Part shown: one piece after another, positions 25,809 through 34,573 of the stretch | How positions within the stretch are numbered: position 1 is the first letter of the stretch | Layout: every line of letters starts with the position of its first letter | Assembly (NCBI GenBank): GCA_050260675.1 | Contig: JBLNCN010000004.1 | Location: 5,915-69,914 of the forward strand | DNA from: JBBDIP01 sp050260675 | GTDB taxonomy: Bacteria > Bacillota > Sulfobacillia > Fermentithermobacillales > Fermentithermobacillaceae | Direction of reading: 5' to 3' | Length of the DNA stretch: 64,000 bases | The notes under the pieces: generated by a model | The model's database searches: none | The model's input: the letters and a program-made list of their open reading frames with translations, nothing else | Told to the model about the DNA's origin: nothing | Program-made: the position numbers and the translations under genes

Positions 25809-26942
25809 TCACACCACCAGTTTTGTGTCGTCGCTAAGAAGGTTCCTGGGATAGGAGGTCAGGCTCCTCGCACCCCGCTCGGTGATGACGACGTCGTCCT
25901 CTATCCGCACCCCGCCCTTGCCGGGGATGTAGACGCCGGGCTCGATGGTGACCACTGACCCGACCGGAAGCGGCGTCGTATTGGAGGCCACCACATAGGG
26001 GTCCTCGTGGACCTCCAGACCGAGCCCGTGTCCGGTCCTGTGGATGAAGTAGTCGCCATAGCCGTAGGACGCGATGACGTCCCGGGCCAGGGCATCAGCT
26101 TCCGCCCCGCTCATCCCCGGACGCAGCTTGGTCCGGGCGGTCTCCTGAGCCTCCAGGACCACGTTGTACACTCGCATCATCTCATCTGTCAGGTCACCAA
26201 CCGCGTACGTCCGAGTGATGTCGCCCCAGTAACCGTCCACCGAAACCGTCAGATCGAGCCAAGCAAGGTCTCCCTCGGCGATGCGCTTTGTGGACGTGCC
26301 CGCGTGCGGCAACGCTGTGTCGGGCCCGGTGGCAAGGGACATCCCCACCGCTTGCGCGCCACTTCGTTTCAGCTGCCGCTCGACTTCTCCTGCCACCTCA
26401 GCGCCGGTTGTTCCCGGGACCAGCAGCCTCCGGGCGATGTCCACGCCCAGGTCGGCCAACGCGCACGCCTTCTCCATGCTCGCGATCTCGGCCTCATCCT
26501 TTATCATGCGCATCTTCTTGAGGATTTCGCCTGCATCTACCCACGCGAATTGTCCTAAGGTGTTCCGTATCAGAGAGAACTCCAAAAGGCGCATGTTTCG
26601 GTGCTCGAACGCCCACTTGCCTACCATGGACGCTCCACCGAAGACCCTGGCATAGGCCGCGGCCGGGCCTTCCTCGTCTGAGAACGGCTCGACCCGGAAA
26701 TTCAGCCTTACGCCCGCATCAAGAAGCGACGCGGATACAAGATCGCCTTTCCGCGCCTCGAGCTGGGGCATAAGGAAAGTCACTTCGCCGCTCTCGGTTA
26801 TCACGCAAAGCGTCGGTCGCTCGGACAGGCCCATTCTAAGCCCGGTCATGTAGAAGAAATTGGGGCCGGGGACGAGGGCCATCCCGGTGAGCCCCTCCGC
26901 TTGGATCTCGTCCAAAAGGGTTCGCCAACGTTCTTTCTTCAC
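25809..26942 (-). CDS. M24-family Xaa-Pro aminopeptidase-like protein
   Basis: Metallopeptidase of the pita-bread fold, 377 aa, removing N-terminal residues before proline. The N-terminal creatinase-like domain (about 1-130) contains PNFFYMTGLRM. The catalytic domain has the dimetal ligands: DLTVSVDGYWGDITRTY split as D..D, the His in HRTGHGLGLEVHEDP, the Glu in TIEPGVYIPG and the Glu in VRIEDDVV. All five look intact. The frame is open to 27017; the GTG at 26942 has GGGAGGT 7 nt upstream and is preferred over ATG 26948, which is too close. It heads the operon with the M16 pair, suggesting cooperation in peptide turnover. Confidence 0.92.
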   Translation of the reverse strand: MKKERWRTLLDEIQAEGLTGMALVPGPNFFYMTGLRMGLSERPTLCVITESGEVTFLMPQLEARKGDLVSASLLDAGVRLNFRVEPFSDEEGPAAAYARVFGGASMVGKWAFEHRNMRLLEFSLIRNTLGQFAWVDAGEILKKMRMIKDEAEIASMEKACALADLGVDIARRLLVPGTTGAEVAGEVERQLKRSGAQAVGMSLATGPDTALPHAGTSTKRIAEGDLAWLDLTVSVDGYWGDITRTYAVGDLTDEMMRVYNVVLEAQETARTKLRPGMSGAEADALARDVIASYGYGDYFIHRTGHGLGLEVHEDPYVVASNTTPLPVGSVVTIEPGVYIPGKGGVRIEDDVVITERGARSLTSYPRNLLSDDTKLVV

Positions 26943-27025
26943 TGCCATACCTCCCGAGAATTGACTGGGATCACTAAATTGGGGCCGCCGGCGGAGATTG
27001 GTGCTCCGCGCCGTCATGCCGAGCG

Positions 27026-27793
27026 TCAGCTCCGCTTTGCAACAAAGTAGGCCCGAGAAGTCGACTTGTTAGCCGGCCTGAAAGAACACGAATCGTAGAC
27101 TGCCAAGACCTCGAACTCCGATTCCTGCAGCCATGCTTTTACGTCCTCGATCGGGAACGCCCGCTCGCGGTGCACTTCATCAAACCTGGTCCATCCGTCT
27201 TGGCCTTTGCCAGGGGTCTTCAGGAAGCCGGTGAGCTTCACCCGCCAAAACTTGCGGGACGGGTCGTAGAGATCGCTCCAGATGAGGAAGTGGTCCGAGC
27301 CTTCGAACAGGTGGACCTCCTTCCTGATCATGGCCAGCCGCTGGGGAGTGTTGACATCGAAAACAAACATGCCGCCTAGCTTCAGCGCGCGGTGGACGCA
27401 CCGGAATGCCGCCTTGACGTCCTCCGGCTCGATCAGGTAGTTGAGGCTATCGAACACGCAGATCGCCGCATCGACAGGCTCCTTAAGGTTGAAGGACCGC
27501 ATATCGGCTTCCGCGAAATCCGCGTAGAGGCCCTCGTCGGAGAACTTCTTCCGGGCTATCTCCAGCATGGTAGCGGAACCGTCCACCCCGGTCACCTGGA
27601 GCCCCTTTTGGGCCAGGAGCAACGACATGTTGCCTGTGCCGCATGCCAGGTCGAGAACGCTCGTTGGGGAAAAGGAAAACCTGGACCAGACGCTGGCGAT
27701 GTAGTCCATCCACATGCCGTAGGGGACGTCGGCCATGACCTGATCGTAGACCTCAGCGAATGACACGTAGGGCTTCTCTGAACGACGGGCCAC
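27026..27793 (-). CDS. Class I SAM-dependent methyltransferase
   Basis: A 255-aa Rossmann-fold methyltransferase. SAM motif I is VLDLACGTGNMSLLLA (about residues 42-57), with the acidic VTGVDGSATML and AEADMRSF motifs after it. The N-terminus SFAEVYDQVMADVPY and later VFDSLNYL match the group often annotated as methyltransferase type 11/25 with unknown substrate. The long open frame to 28018 is not used: the GTG at 27793 has AGGTGA 5 nt upstream and begins the conserved region. It is divergent from the two-component system. The substrate is unknown. Confidence 0.88.
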   Translation of the reverse strand: MARRSEKPYVSFAEVYDQVMADVPYGMWMDYIASVWSRFSFSPTSVLDLACGTGNMSLLLAQKGLQVTGVDGSATMLEIARKKFSDEGLYADFAEADMRSFNLKEPVDAAICVFDSLNYLIEPEDVKAAFRCVHRALKLGGMFVFDVNTPQRLAMIRKEVHLFEGSDHFLIWSDLYDPSRKFWRVKLTGFLKTPGKGQDGWTRFDEVHRERAFPIEDVKAWLQESEFEVLAVYDSCSFRPANKSTSRAYFVAKRS

Positions 27794-28043
27794 AGTCTCA
27801 CCTGCCAAAAGGTAGTATTCTCCAGAAGGAAAGGGCAGTCCTCTCCCAATGGGAACAGGTGAGTTGTGCCAAGTTTCGACAGAGATGATCTCTCCGCCCG
27901 TGCGATTACCTTGCGTGTGATTACACGGCCGGTGCTGGGATGATACGGTACACCTGCATTCAACTCTCATTAAAATCCTGGTAAAGGCAATTTTGCCGCT
28001 GCAGGAACTATAGCTCATCAGGCAGAATAGAGCGTCGGGCGAG

Positions 28044-28763
28044 GTGGGAGGTTTGGCCGGCGAGCGAGTCTTGATCGTAGATGACGAACCGGAAATCAGT
28101 CAGCTTTTGAGCCTTTACCTTACAAAAGAGGGATACGAGGTCACCTGTGTGACCGACGGCTCGGCTGCAATCGATGCCGTACGTCGAGAAAAGATAAGTT
28201 TTGTCATACTGGATGTTCTACTGCCGGGACTTGACGGTATCGAGGTCTGTACCGAGCTGCGAAAGTTGACCGATGTCCCCATCGTTTTCCTGAGTTGCAG
28301 GGACGAAGATATTGACAAGGTGATGGGCCTGGTCGCCGGCGGCGACGATTACATCACCAAACCTTTCAGCCCTCGCGAACTGGTGGCCCGAGTCAAGGCA
28401 CATCTCCGCCGGTATCGCATGGTGAGCGCGGCAAGAGAACAGGGTCGGCCGTCGGCGCTCCGCTATGAAGGACTCGAGATTGACCTGGAAAGCTGCGAGG
28501 TCAGGGTCAGGGGCGAAGTGGTCTACCTATCCCACAAGGAGTTCGAACTGCTGTCGCTTCTCGCTCAGAACCCCGATAAGGTGTTTTCCGCGGACGATCT
28601 GTTTGAGAAGCTGTGGAAGATGCAGAGTTTTGGCGACATACGCACGGTTATGGTGCACATTTCCAACCTCAGAAAGAAGATCGAGCGTAACCCAGCTGCG
28701 CCCGAATACGTCCTCACTGTTCGCGGTGCGGGATACAAGTTCAACGGCAGCCTCTCGGTCTAG
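28044..28763 (+). CDS. OmpR/PhoB-family response regulator
   Basis: DNA-binding output protein of a two-component system, 239 aa. The receiver domain (about 7-125) has the acidic pocket DDE, the phosphoacceptor Asp in VILDVLLPGLDG, and the Lys in ITKPFSPREL. The C-terminal winged helix (about 140-235) contains LSHKEFELLSLLAQNPDKVF (partial), and ends with VLTVRGAGYKF. The GTG at 28044 is the only good start before the receiver; the RBS is modest. It is followed 17 bp later by the cognate kinase. Targets are unknown. Confidence 0.95.
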   Translation: MGGLAGERVLIVDDEPEISQLLSLYLTKEGYEVTCVTDGSAAIDAVRREKISFVILDVLLPGLDGIEVCTELRKLTDVPIVFLSCRDEDIDKVMGLVAGGDDYITKPFSPRELVARVKAHLRRYRMVSAAREQGRPSALRYEGLEIDLESCEVRVRGEVVYLSHKEFELLSLLAQNPDKVFSADDLFEKLWKMQSFGDIRTVMVHISNLRKKIERNPAAPEYVLTVRGAGYKFNGSLSV

Positions 28764-28780
28764 GTTGCGGTGAAGCTGTC

Positions 28781-30934
28781 GTGAAGCTAAAACCGCAAGT
28801 CTACCCTCTCGCTATCACGGTACTTGCATTTGGGCTCATGATCCTTATTGCCGCCGAAGTCTGGAACCGCGGGGGTTCGCCCGGCGACCTGGCGCCCATC
28901 GCGGTGAGCGGCGTGCTCGACCTGCGTAACTGGGAGAATGATACCGGAGAAATCCTGAAGCTCCAAGGGGACTGGAAGTTCTACTGGAACGAGCTGATTT
29001 CCCCAGCTGACCTGGCCGATGGCAGGGCCAGCTTATCCGGCTATATGGATGCGGGGTTCTGGAACGGGTATGTCGTAGACGGTCAGCCCCTCCCCGGGCA
29101 GGGGTACGCTACTTATGCCCTCACCATCCTGATGAAACCAGACGGACAGCGAATGGCTCTGCGCCTACCCGCTCAGTCAACAGCGTTCCGCCTCTACCTG
29201 AATGGCCGGGAGCTGGCATCTAACGGCGTTGTCGGGACATCAGCAGAGACCACTGTGCCGCAGTACATGCCTCTACTCGAAGAGTTCTACAACAACAGCC
29301 CGCAGATCACCCTGGTCATGCAGGTTTCTAACTTCCATCACCGGCTCGGCGGAATGGGTGAGCCGCTTGAGATCGGCGCCGAACCGGCGCTGCGCGCGAA
29401 GACCAACCGCCTCATCCTGATGGACATGTACAGCATGGGCGCCATGTTCACGATGGGCTTCTACCACTTGCTCCTGTACTTCATGAGGAAGAAGGACCGG
29501 TCCGCCGCCTATTTCGCCGGCATCTGCCTCTGCTACGGTGTTCGCTCCATGACCATAGGCGAGGTTGCACTGACCAAGATATGGCCCAACTTCGATTGGG
29601 CGGCGCTCTTGGGGTTGGGATACCTTACTAGCGCAGGCATCCTCCCATTTGGGCTCCTGTTCGTCTGGGAGTTGTACAGGGAGGAAACCTCCAAGATAGC
29701 CGTGACGGCGAGCATTGTCCACTACTCCGCCCTTATCCTGATCGTCTTGCTGGCGCCGACGACTGTCTCAACACAGGCGGTGGTCTACTACCAGGTTGGC
29801 AGCGCCGCGTTAAGCGCCTACGTGCTCTACGTGCTGGTCTCCGCGAGCATCAAGAGGCGGGAAGGGGCCCTTTGGTTGTCGGTGAGCGCCCTCTTCTTCA
29901 TAGTGACGTTGCTCAACGACCTCTTGTACATCAACGGGATCATTCAGACCATGACTCTCTCATCCCTTGGCCTGGTCGTCGTTTGTTTCGGCCAAGCGCA
30001 AGTGCTGGCCGCCAGGTTTTCCAACGCGCTTACATCGGTCGAAGCCCTGAGGGACCAGCTTACCGCGGTCAACCAAGAGCTCATCGATCTGAACCGGGGT
30101 CTTGAGATGCGAGTCAGTGAAAGGACCGCTGCCCTGGTGGAATCCAACAAGCGGCTTGAGGCCATCAACGCCGAGATTGAGCGTATGGAGAAATCCCGCC
30201 GGCACCTGCTTGCCAACATCGCCCACGATCTCCGGACTCCGGTCACCCTGATCCAGGGCTATGTCGAGGCAATGCTTGACGGCGTAATCGAGGACCCGCA
30301 GGAACTCAACGAGTACCTGAACCTCATCGCCGGCAAGGCCTCCGGGCTGTCCCACCTCATAGCGGACTTGTTCGAGCTCACCCAGTTGGAGTCACGGCGC
30401 GTGACGTTCGACATGCGGCCTGTAGCCCTCAGGGATCTCGTGGGCGGGCTATACATGAAGTATGAGACCGACATCAGCCGCGCAGGCATGGTGCCGGTCC
30501 TGGTGGAGCCCGAATGGCAAGACGGGGAAGGTTCTACAGGGCCGATCGTCATCGCGGACCCCGAGCGGGTAGACAGGGTTTTCGCGAACCTGGTATATAA
30601 CGCTCTCAAGTTCACGCCCCAGGGCGGCTCCATAACCGTGAGCTACGGACTGGCCGATCCTGAGGACTCAGGCACCGGGTCTCCCGAGTCGCGGTTCGCC
30701 GTCGTCAGCATTACCGACACCGGCACAGGCATCGCCGCTGAAGACCTGCCTTACGTGTTTGACCGTTTCTACAAGGTCCCGCGGGCCCGCAGCCAAGCGC
30801 CGGGAAGCGGCCTTGGGCTGTCGATCGCGCGGGAGATCGTCGAACTGCACGGCGGGCGGATCTGGGCCGAGAGCGCAAGGGGTGAAGGCGCCGCTTTCCG
30901 CTTCACCCTGCCGCTGGAAGCACAGCACCCCTAG
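28781..30934 (+). CDS. 7TMR-type sensor histidine kinase
   Basis: A 717-aa membrane kinase, probable partner of the preceding regulator. Segment 1 (about 10-28) is a membrane anchor. Residues about 45-195 are an extracytoplasmic 7TMR-DISM-like domain (LDLRNWENDT, KLQGDWKFYWNELI). Residues about 205-410 hold seven hydrophobic segments. A coiled coil (about 420-470) leads to HisKA with the phosphorylated His in ANIAHDLRTPV (about 485), then the ATPase domain with N box NLVYNALKFTPQGG, G1 DTGTGI and G2 GSGLGLSIA. All motifs look intact. DISM-7TM kinases sense small molecules outside the cell; the ligand is unknown. The start is a GTG with a weak RBS, so it may be coupled to the regulator. Confidence 0.93.
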   Translation: MKLKPQVYPLAITVLAFGLMILIAAEVWNRGGSPGDLAPIAVSGVLDLRNWENDTGEILKLQGDWKFYWNELISPADLADGRASLSGYMDAGFWNGYVVDGQPLPGQGYATYALTILMKPDGQRMALRLPAQSTAFRLYLNGRELASNGVVGTSAETTVPQYMPLLEEFYNNSPQITLVMQVSNFHHRLGGMGEPLEIGAEPALRAKTNRLILMDMYSMGAMFTMGFYHLLLYFMRKKDRSAAYFAGICLCYGVRSMTIGEVALTKIWPNFDWAALLGLGYLTSAGILPFGLLFVWELYREETSKIAVTASIVHYSALILIVLLAPTTVSTQAVVYYQVGSAALSAYVLYVLVSASIKRREGALWLSVSALFFIVTLLNDLLYINGIIQTMTLSSLGLVVVCFGQAQVLAARFSNALTSVEALRDQLTAVNQELIDLNRGLEMRVSERTAALVESNKRLEAINAEIERMEKSRRHLLANIAHDLRTPVTLIQGYVEAMLDGVIEDPQELNEYLNLIAGKASGLSHLIADLFELTQLESRRVTFDMRPVALRDLVGGLYMKYETDISRAGMVPVLVEPEWQDGEGSTGPIVIADPERVDRVFANLVYNALKFTPQGGSITVSYGLADPEDSGTGSPESRFAVVSITDTGTGIAAEDLPYVFDRFYKVPRARSQAPGSGLGLSIAREIVELHGGRIWAESARGEGAAFRFTLPLEAQHP

Positions 30935-30939
30935 CGCAG

Positions 30940-30975
30940 GAAAACGAAAAGAGCCGCCGGGTTTTCCGGCGGCTC
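30940..30975 (-). terminator. Terminator of the ftsH transcript (minus strand)
   Basis: 10-bp stem GAGCCGCCGG / CCGGCGGCTC with a GTTTT loop. On the minus strand it is followed by TTTTCGTTTTCC, so it ends the ftsH transcript. It also lies just after the kinase stop and may help on the plus strand, though no T-run is present there. Confidence 0.82.
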
Positions 30976-31007
30976 GGCTCTTGGCCAATCTATCCTGCTA
31001 GATCCTT

Positions 31008-31052
31008 ACAGCCTGTGCTGCTGAGCCCTCACAACCTGTGCTGCTGAACCCT
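31008..31052. repeat. Tandem 22-bp repeat after ftsH
   Basis: ACAGCCTGTGCTGCTGAGCCCT (31008-31029) and a copy with two mismatches (31031-31052) lie directly after the ftsH stop codon, overlapping it by 2 bp. Looks like a small duplication; no function is apparent. Confidence 0.65.
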
Positions 31053-32976
31053 ACTCGCCTGCTTCCGTCACCGGAGCAATCCTGCCCTTCTCAGGCAAGA
31101 CATCCTTCCTGGGCGCGCCTTGCGCGTCCTGGTCCTTCTCGGACTGCTCCTCGCGAGCGGGTGCAGCGGCCTTGGGCTCGGGAAGCGGCTTGCCTTCCAG
31201 CAGGAGTCCCAATTCCTCGCCCTTCAGGGTCTCTCTCTCCAGGAGAGTCTCTGCGACCAGGTTCAACGTGTCCCTCTTCTCTTGGAGCAAGGACTTGGCC
31301 CGGTTGTAGCACTCGCTGATGATCTTGCGCTCTTCCTGGTCAATGGCTGCGGCCACTTCCTCCGAGAAGTCTCTCTCGCGGCCGATATCCCTGCCCAGGA
31401 ACACCTGTCCCTCTTTGCGCCCGAAGGTCAAGGGACCCAGTTTCTCGGACATACCGAACTCCATGATCATCCGGCGGACCAGATGGGTGGCCAGTTCAAG
31501 GTCGTTTGAGGCCCCGCTGGACACATCGTCGAAGATCATGTCCTCCGCCGCTCGGCCTGCCAGCGCCGCCGTCACCCTATCGAGGATCTGCGACTTGGTC
31601 ACCAGATAGCGGTCCTCTTCAGGGGTTGTGAGCACGTGCCCCAAAGATGCGCCCCTCGACACGATTGTGACTTCACGCACCGGATCCGTATTGGGAAGGA
31701 GTTTGGCTACCAGGGCATGCGCCGCCTCGTGGAACGCAATGACCCTCTTCTCCTTCTCGTTCATCACGCGGGACTTCTTCTTGGGCCCGGCGATGACGCG
31801 CTGAGTGGCTTCCTCCAGCTCTTCCATCCCGATGCGGCGCTTACGCCGGCGGGCTGTGAGGAGAGCCGCCTCGTTCACCAAGTTCTCAAGGTCGGCGGGT
31901 GTAAAGCCCGCTGTGCCCTTGGCAAGCGCCTTGAGGTCAACTTCCTTGCCCATCGGCTTGCCTCGGCTGTGGACCTTGAGGATCTGCTCCCTCGCGTTAA
32001 GGTCCGGCTTATCCAGGATTATCTGGCGGTCGAACCTGCCCGGCCGGAGAAGCGCGGAGTCCAGAATGTCCGGCCTGTTGGTGGCGGCCATCACGATAAT
32101 CCCCTGATTGGTCGAGAACCCATCCATCTCTACTAGGAGCTGGTTCAGGGTCTGTTCACGCTCGTCGTGTCCTCCGCCCATCCCGGCGCCCCTCATGCGG
32201 CCGACCGCGTCGATCTCATCGATGAACACGATGGCCGGGGCGCGCTTCTTGGCCTGATCGAACAAGTCGCGGACGCGCGCGGCGCCAACGCCGACGAACA
32301 TCTCAACGAAGTCGGAGCCGCTGATCGAAAGGAACGGGACGCCCGCTTCACCGGCGACCGCTCTCGCGATGTACGTCTTGCCGGTGCCTGGAGGACCAAA
32401 CAGCAGGACGCCCTTAGGGATTCGGGCTCCCATTTCTACGTACTTCCGGGAGTGCTTCAGGAAATCCACAATCTCCTGGAGCTCTTCCTTAGCTTCCTCA
32501 AGCCCTGCAACGTCCTGGAAGGTAACCTTCTCGTGAATGTCTGACTGGAGCCGCGCTCTCGAGCGGCCGAACTGCATCACTTGCTTTCCGCCGCCCTGGC
32601 TCTGCTGAAGCATGTAGAAGAACAGCGCCACCATGATGAGAGCGGGGATCATGTTGGAGAGCAGGGATACCCACCATTCCGGCTCGGGCGGCAGCTCGAA
32701 CTTGACTGTCGCTCCCGACGCAACGAGCTTCTGGTACAGGGCGGGATCTACCGGGATAATGGTGGTAAAACTGGTCCCGTCTTTGAGCGCTCCGGTTACG
32801 CTTCTCTCGTCGACGATGGTAACTTCAGAGACCTTTCCTGCCTCGACCTGAGACAGGAAACGGTTATAGTCAAGGTCGACATATTGTTCTCTGGGCGTGA
32901 AGAGGTCAGCAAGCGAAATCGCTATGAATATGAGCAACGCGTAGATTGCGAGACTTCGCCATATCTTGGTGTTCAT
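31051..32976 (-). CDS. ftsH: ATP-dependent zinc metalloprotease FtsH
   Basis: Membrane-bound AAA protease that degrades membrane and regulatory proteins and assists sporulation in Firmicutes. 641 aa, normal length. Two membrane segments (about 7-25 and 108-128) frame a periplasmic domain. The AAA module has Walker A GPPGTGKT (about 200), Walker B with IVFIDEIDA, and the SRH arginine finger in TNRPDILDSALLRPGRFD. The zinc motif HEAAH is at about 420. The C-terminal tail is rich in Pro/Glu/Ala. The ATG has AGGAGAGGGGG upstream. It follows tilS by 18 bp on the same strand; hpt, often found between them, is missing. Confidence 0.97.
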   Translation of the reverse strand: MNTKIWRSLAIYALLIFIAISLADLFTPREQYVDLDYNRFLSQVEAGKVSEVTIVDERSVTGALKDGTSFTTIIPVDPALYQKLVASGATVKFELPPEPEWWVSLLSNMIPALIMVALFFYMLQQSQGGGKQVMQFGRSRARLQSDIHEKVTFQDVAGLEEAKEELQEIVDFLKHSRKYVEMGARIPKGVLLFGPPGTGKTYIARAVAGEAGVPFLSISGSDFVEMFVGVGAARVRDLFDQAKKRAPAIVFIDEIDAVGRMRGAGMGGGHDEREQTLNQLLVEMDGFSTNQGIIVMAATNRPDILDSALLRPGRFDRQIILDKPDLNAREQILKVHSRGKPMGKEVDLKALAKGTAGFTPADLENLVNEAALLTARRRKRRIGMEELEEATQRVIAGPKKKSRVMNEKEKRVIAFHEAAHALVAKLLPNTDPVREVTIVSRGASLGHVLTTPEEDRYLVTKSQILDRVTAALAGRAAEDMIFDDVSSGASNDLELATHLVRRMIMEFGMSEKLGPLTFGRKEGQVFLGRDIGRERDFSEEVAAAIDQEERKIISECYNRAKSLLQEKRDTLNLVAETLLERETLKGEELGLLLEGKPLPEPKAAAPAREEQSEKDQDAQGAPRKDVLPEKGRIAPVTEAGE

Positions 32977-32994
32977 TTTACGCCCCCTCTCCTT

Positions 32995-34533
32995 TTACGA
33001 ATAAACCCGACCGGAGGTCGGGCAAGACCTCCAAATAGTAGCATAATTCCTGCTACATCGCAAGTATGGCCGCACTTCAACTTCCAGCATACGGATTGTA
33101 TGGTGATCTATGCGAAAATCCTCTCCGGGTCTCATGCCGGCTACACATACAATATCGCCGGCGGAGGTGACCAGCGGTGTAAAATCCCTCTGAAACCTGG
33201 GCACCTTCCTTTGGACCAGGAAGTCCTGCAGCTTCTTCACGCGGCCCTCCATGCCCAAAGGCCTGAAGCGGTCACCGCGCCGCCTGGTGCGGACCGTGAG
33301 GGGCCCCTTCAGCTTGTCGTAATCCAGCCGTATAACGGGCTCCACGAGCCAAGGCGGGTACCCTTCAAGACCGCTTCGCTCCGCGCTTCGTTCCGTGCTC
33401 CCTTCCTTACAGCCCTGCGAAGCCCTCTCCATGAGTTCCACACCATTACCTTCGAATGTCCGGGTGGTGAACGTAACACCCAGTTCAGGAACCTCCACAG
33501 AACCGTCTATGGGAAGCGAAACCTCCAGATCTGCTGGCGGTGCAGGGTAGAACCATATTGCGGCCTCGGACCTCACGGCAGTCACGCCGTCGGGAAGGCT
33601 TATCACATTCTCCGGCGACCACAGAAGCTCCTGTATGCGCGGAACCGGCAGGTTTCCCGACGAACCGGAACACTCACGCCATGCCATCTCAAGTACCCTG
33701 GACGACAAGGCTGGAGGCATGGCGCCCAAGGCCTTCCTCTCTACTGACGTAACCCGCGCCTGCTTGCAGGACACAGCCAGGAAAGCCTGACGAGCCATCT
33801 CCTCAAGCAGATCGGCGTCCCAGCGCAGCGCGGAGGCTGTCCAAGCCAGAGTCTTCGTGAGCGATGGGTTGAAGCGTTTCTCCAGATCCGGGATGACCTC
33901 CAGCCGGAGCGCGTTGCGCGTGTACTTGGGATCGAGGTTGTAGACGTCCATCATAGTTGGGATGTTCCGGAGGCGGCAGTACTCCTCGATCTGGACGCGG
34001 GGGACTTCGAGCAAGGGCCTCACGATGTCCCCGTTGACGGGCGGGATACCGGCCAGTCCCTGAGTGCCGGCTCCGCGAAGGAGCCGCATGAGCACGGTCT
34101 CGGCCTGATCGTTCAGGTTGTGCCCCAGGGCGATCTTGCTCGCGCCGGTCTCTGCTCGCACTTTCCGGAGGAACGAATAGCGGGCCTCTCGGCCGGCCTC
34201 TTCGACTCCAATGCCGCGCTCTTTGGCCAGGCCGTTCACATCCGCGTCCCCGATAGCGCACTCTATCCCAAGTCTTTTCGCAAAGTCTCGCACCATGGCT
34301 GCGTCTTTAGGGGCCTGCGCTCTCATGTGATGGTTAAGGTGCGCCGCGTGAAGCCGGATGCCGAGTTCAGGGGACAAGGCGAATAGAACGTCAAGGAGGC
34401 ACATTGAGTCGGGTCCTCCGGAGACCGCTACGATAACCAAGTCCCCCGGAGAGACCATCCGGTGCCTCCTGATTGTCTCCAATACCGAGCGCCTGACGGA
34501 TCCTACAGAAGACCCTGCCGTCCTGTTCATCAC
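32995..34533 (-). CDS. tilS: tRNA(Ile)-lysidine synthetase
   Basis: Modifies C34 of tRNA-Ile(CAT) to lysidine so that it reads AUA; essential in most bacteria. The 512-aa protein has the PP-loop SGGPDSMCLLDV (about residues 38-50), the GHNLNDQAET segment and the full TilS C-terminal region with RRRGDRFRPLGM. The window's tRNA-Met-type gene (anticodon CAT) is elongator-like and is not necessarily the tRNA-Ile substrate. The GTG/ATG pair at 34533/34530 sits very close to an AGGAG, so the exact start is uncertain; a later ATG at 34458 has a good AGGAGG but would delete a conserved helix. It is read between spoIIE and ftsH. Confidence 0.95.
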   Translation of the reverse strand: MMNRTAGSSVGSVRRSVLETIRRHRMVSPGDLVIVAVSGGPDSMCLLDVLFALSPELGIRLHAAHLNHHMRAQAPKDAAMVRDFAKRLGIECAIGDADVNGLAKERGIGVEEAGREARYSFLRKVRAETGASKIALGHNLNDQAETVLMRLLRGAGTQGLAGIPPVNGDIVRPLLEVPRVQIEEYCRLRNIPTMMDVYNLDPKYTRNALRLEVIPDLEKRFNPSLTKTLAWTASALRWDADLLEEMARQAFLAVSCKQARVTSVERKALGAMPPALSSRVLEMAWRECSGSSGNLPVPRIQELLWSPENVISLPDGVTAVRSEAAIWFYPAPPADLEVSLPIDGSVEVPELGVTFTTRTFEGNGVELMERASQGCKEGSTERSAERSGLEGYPPWLVEPVIRLDYDKLKGPLTVRTRRRGDRFRPLGMEGRVKKLQDFLVQRKVPRFQRDFTPLVTSAGDIVCVAGMRPGEDFRIDHHTIRMLEVEVRPYLRCSRNYATIWRSCPTSGRVYS

Positions 34534-34573
34534 TCCTGTGTCTGTAGGATACCAGAAAGCCCCAAGGGACGCA

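Noticed and set aside
32581..33747. 388-codon open frame on the plus strand
   Set aside because: Lies opposite ftsH and tilS, which have full motifs; the translation has no family features.
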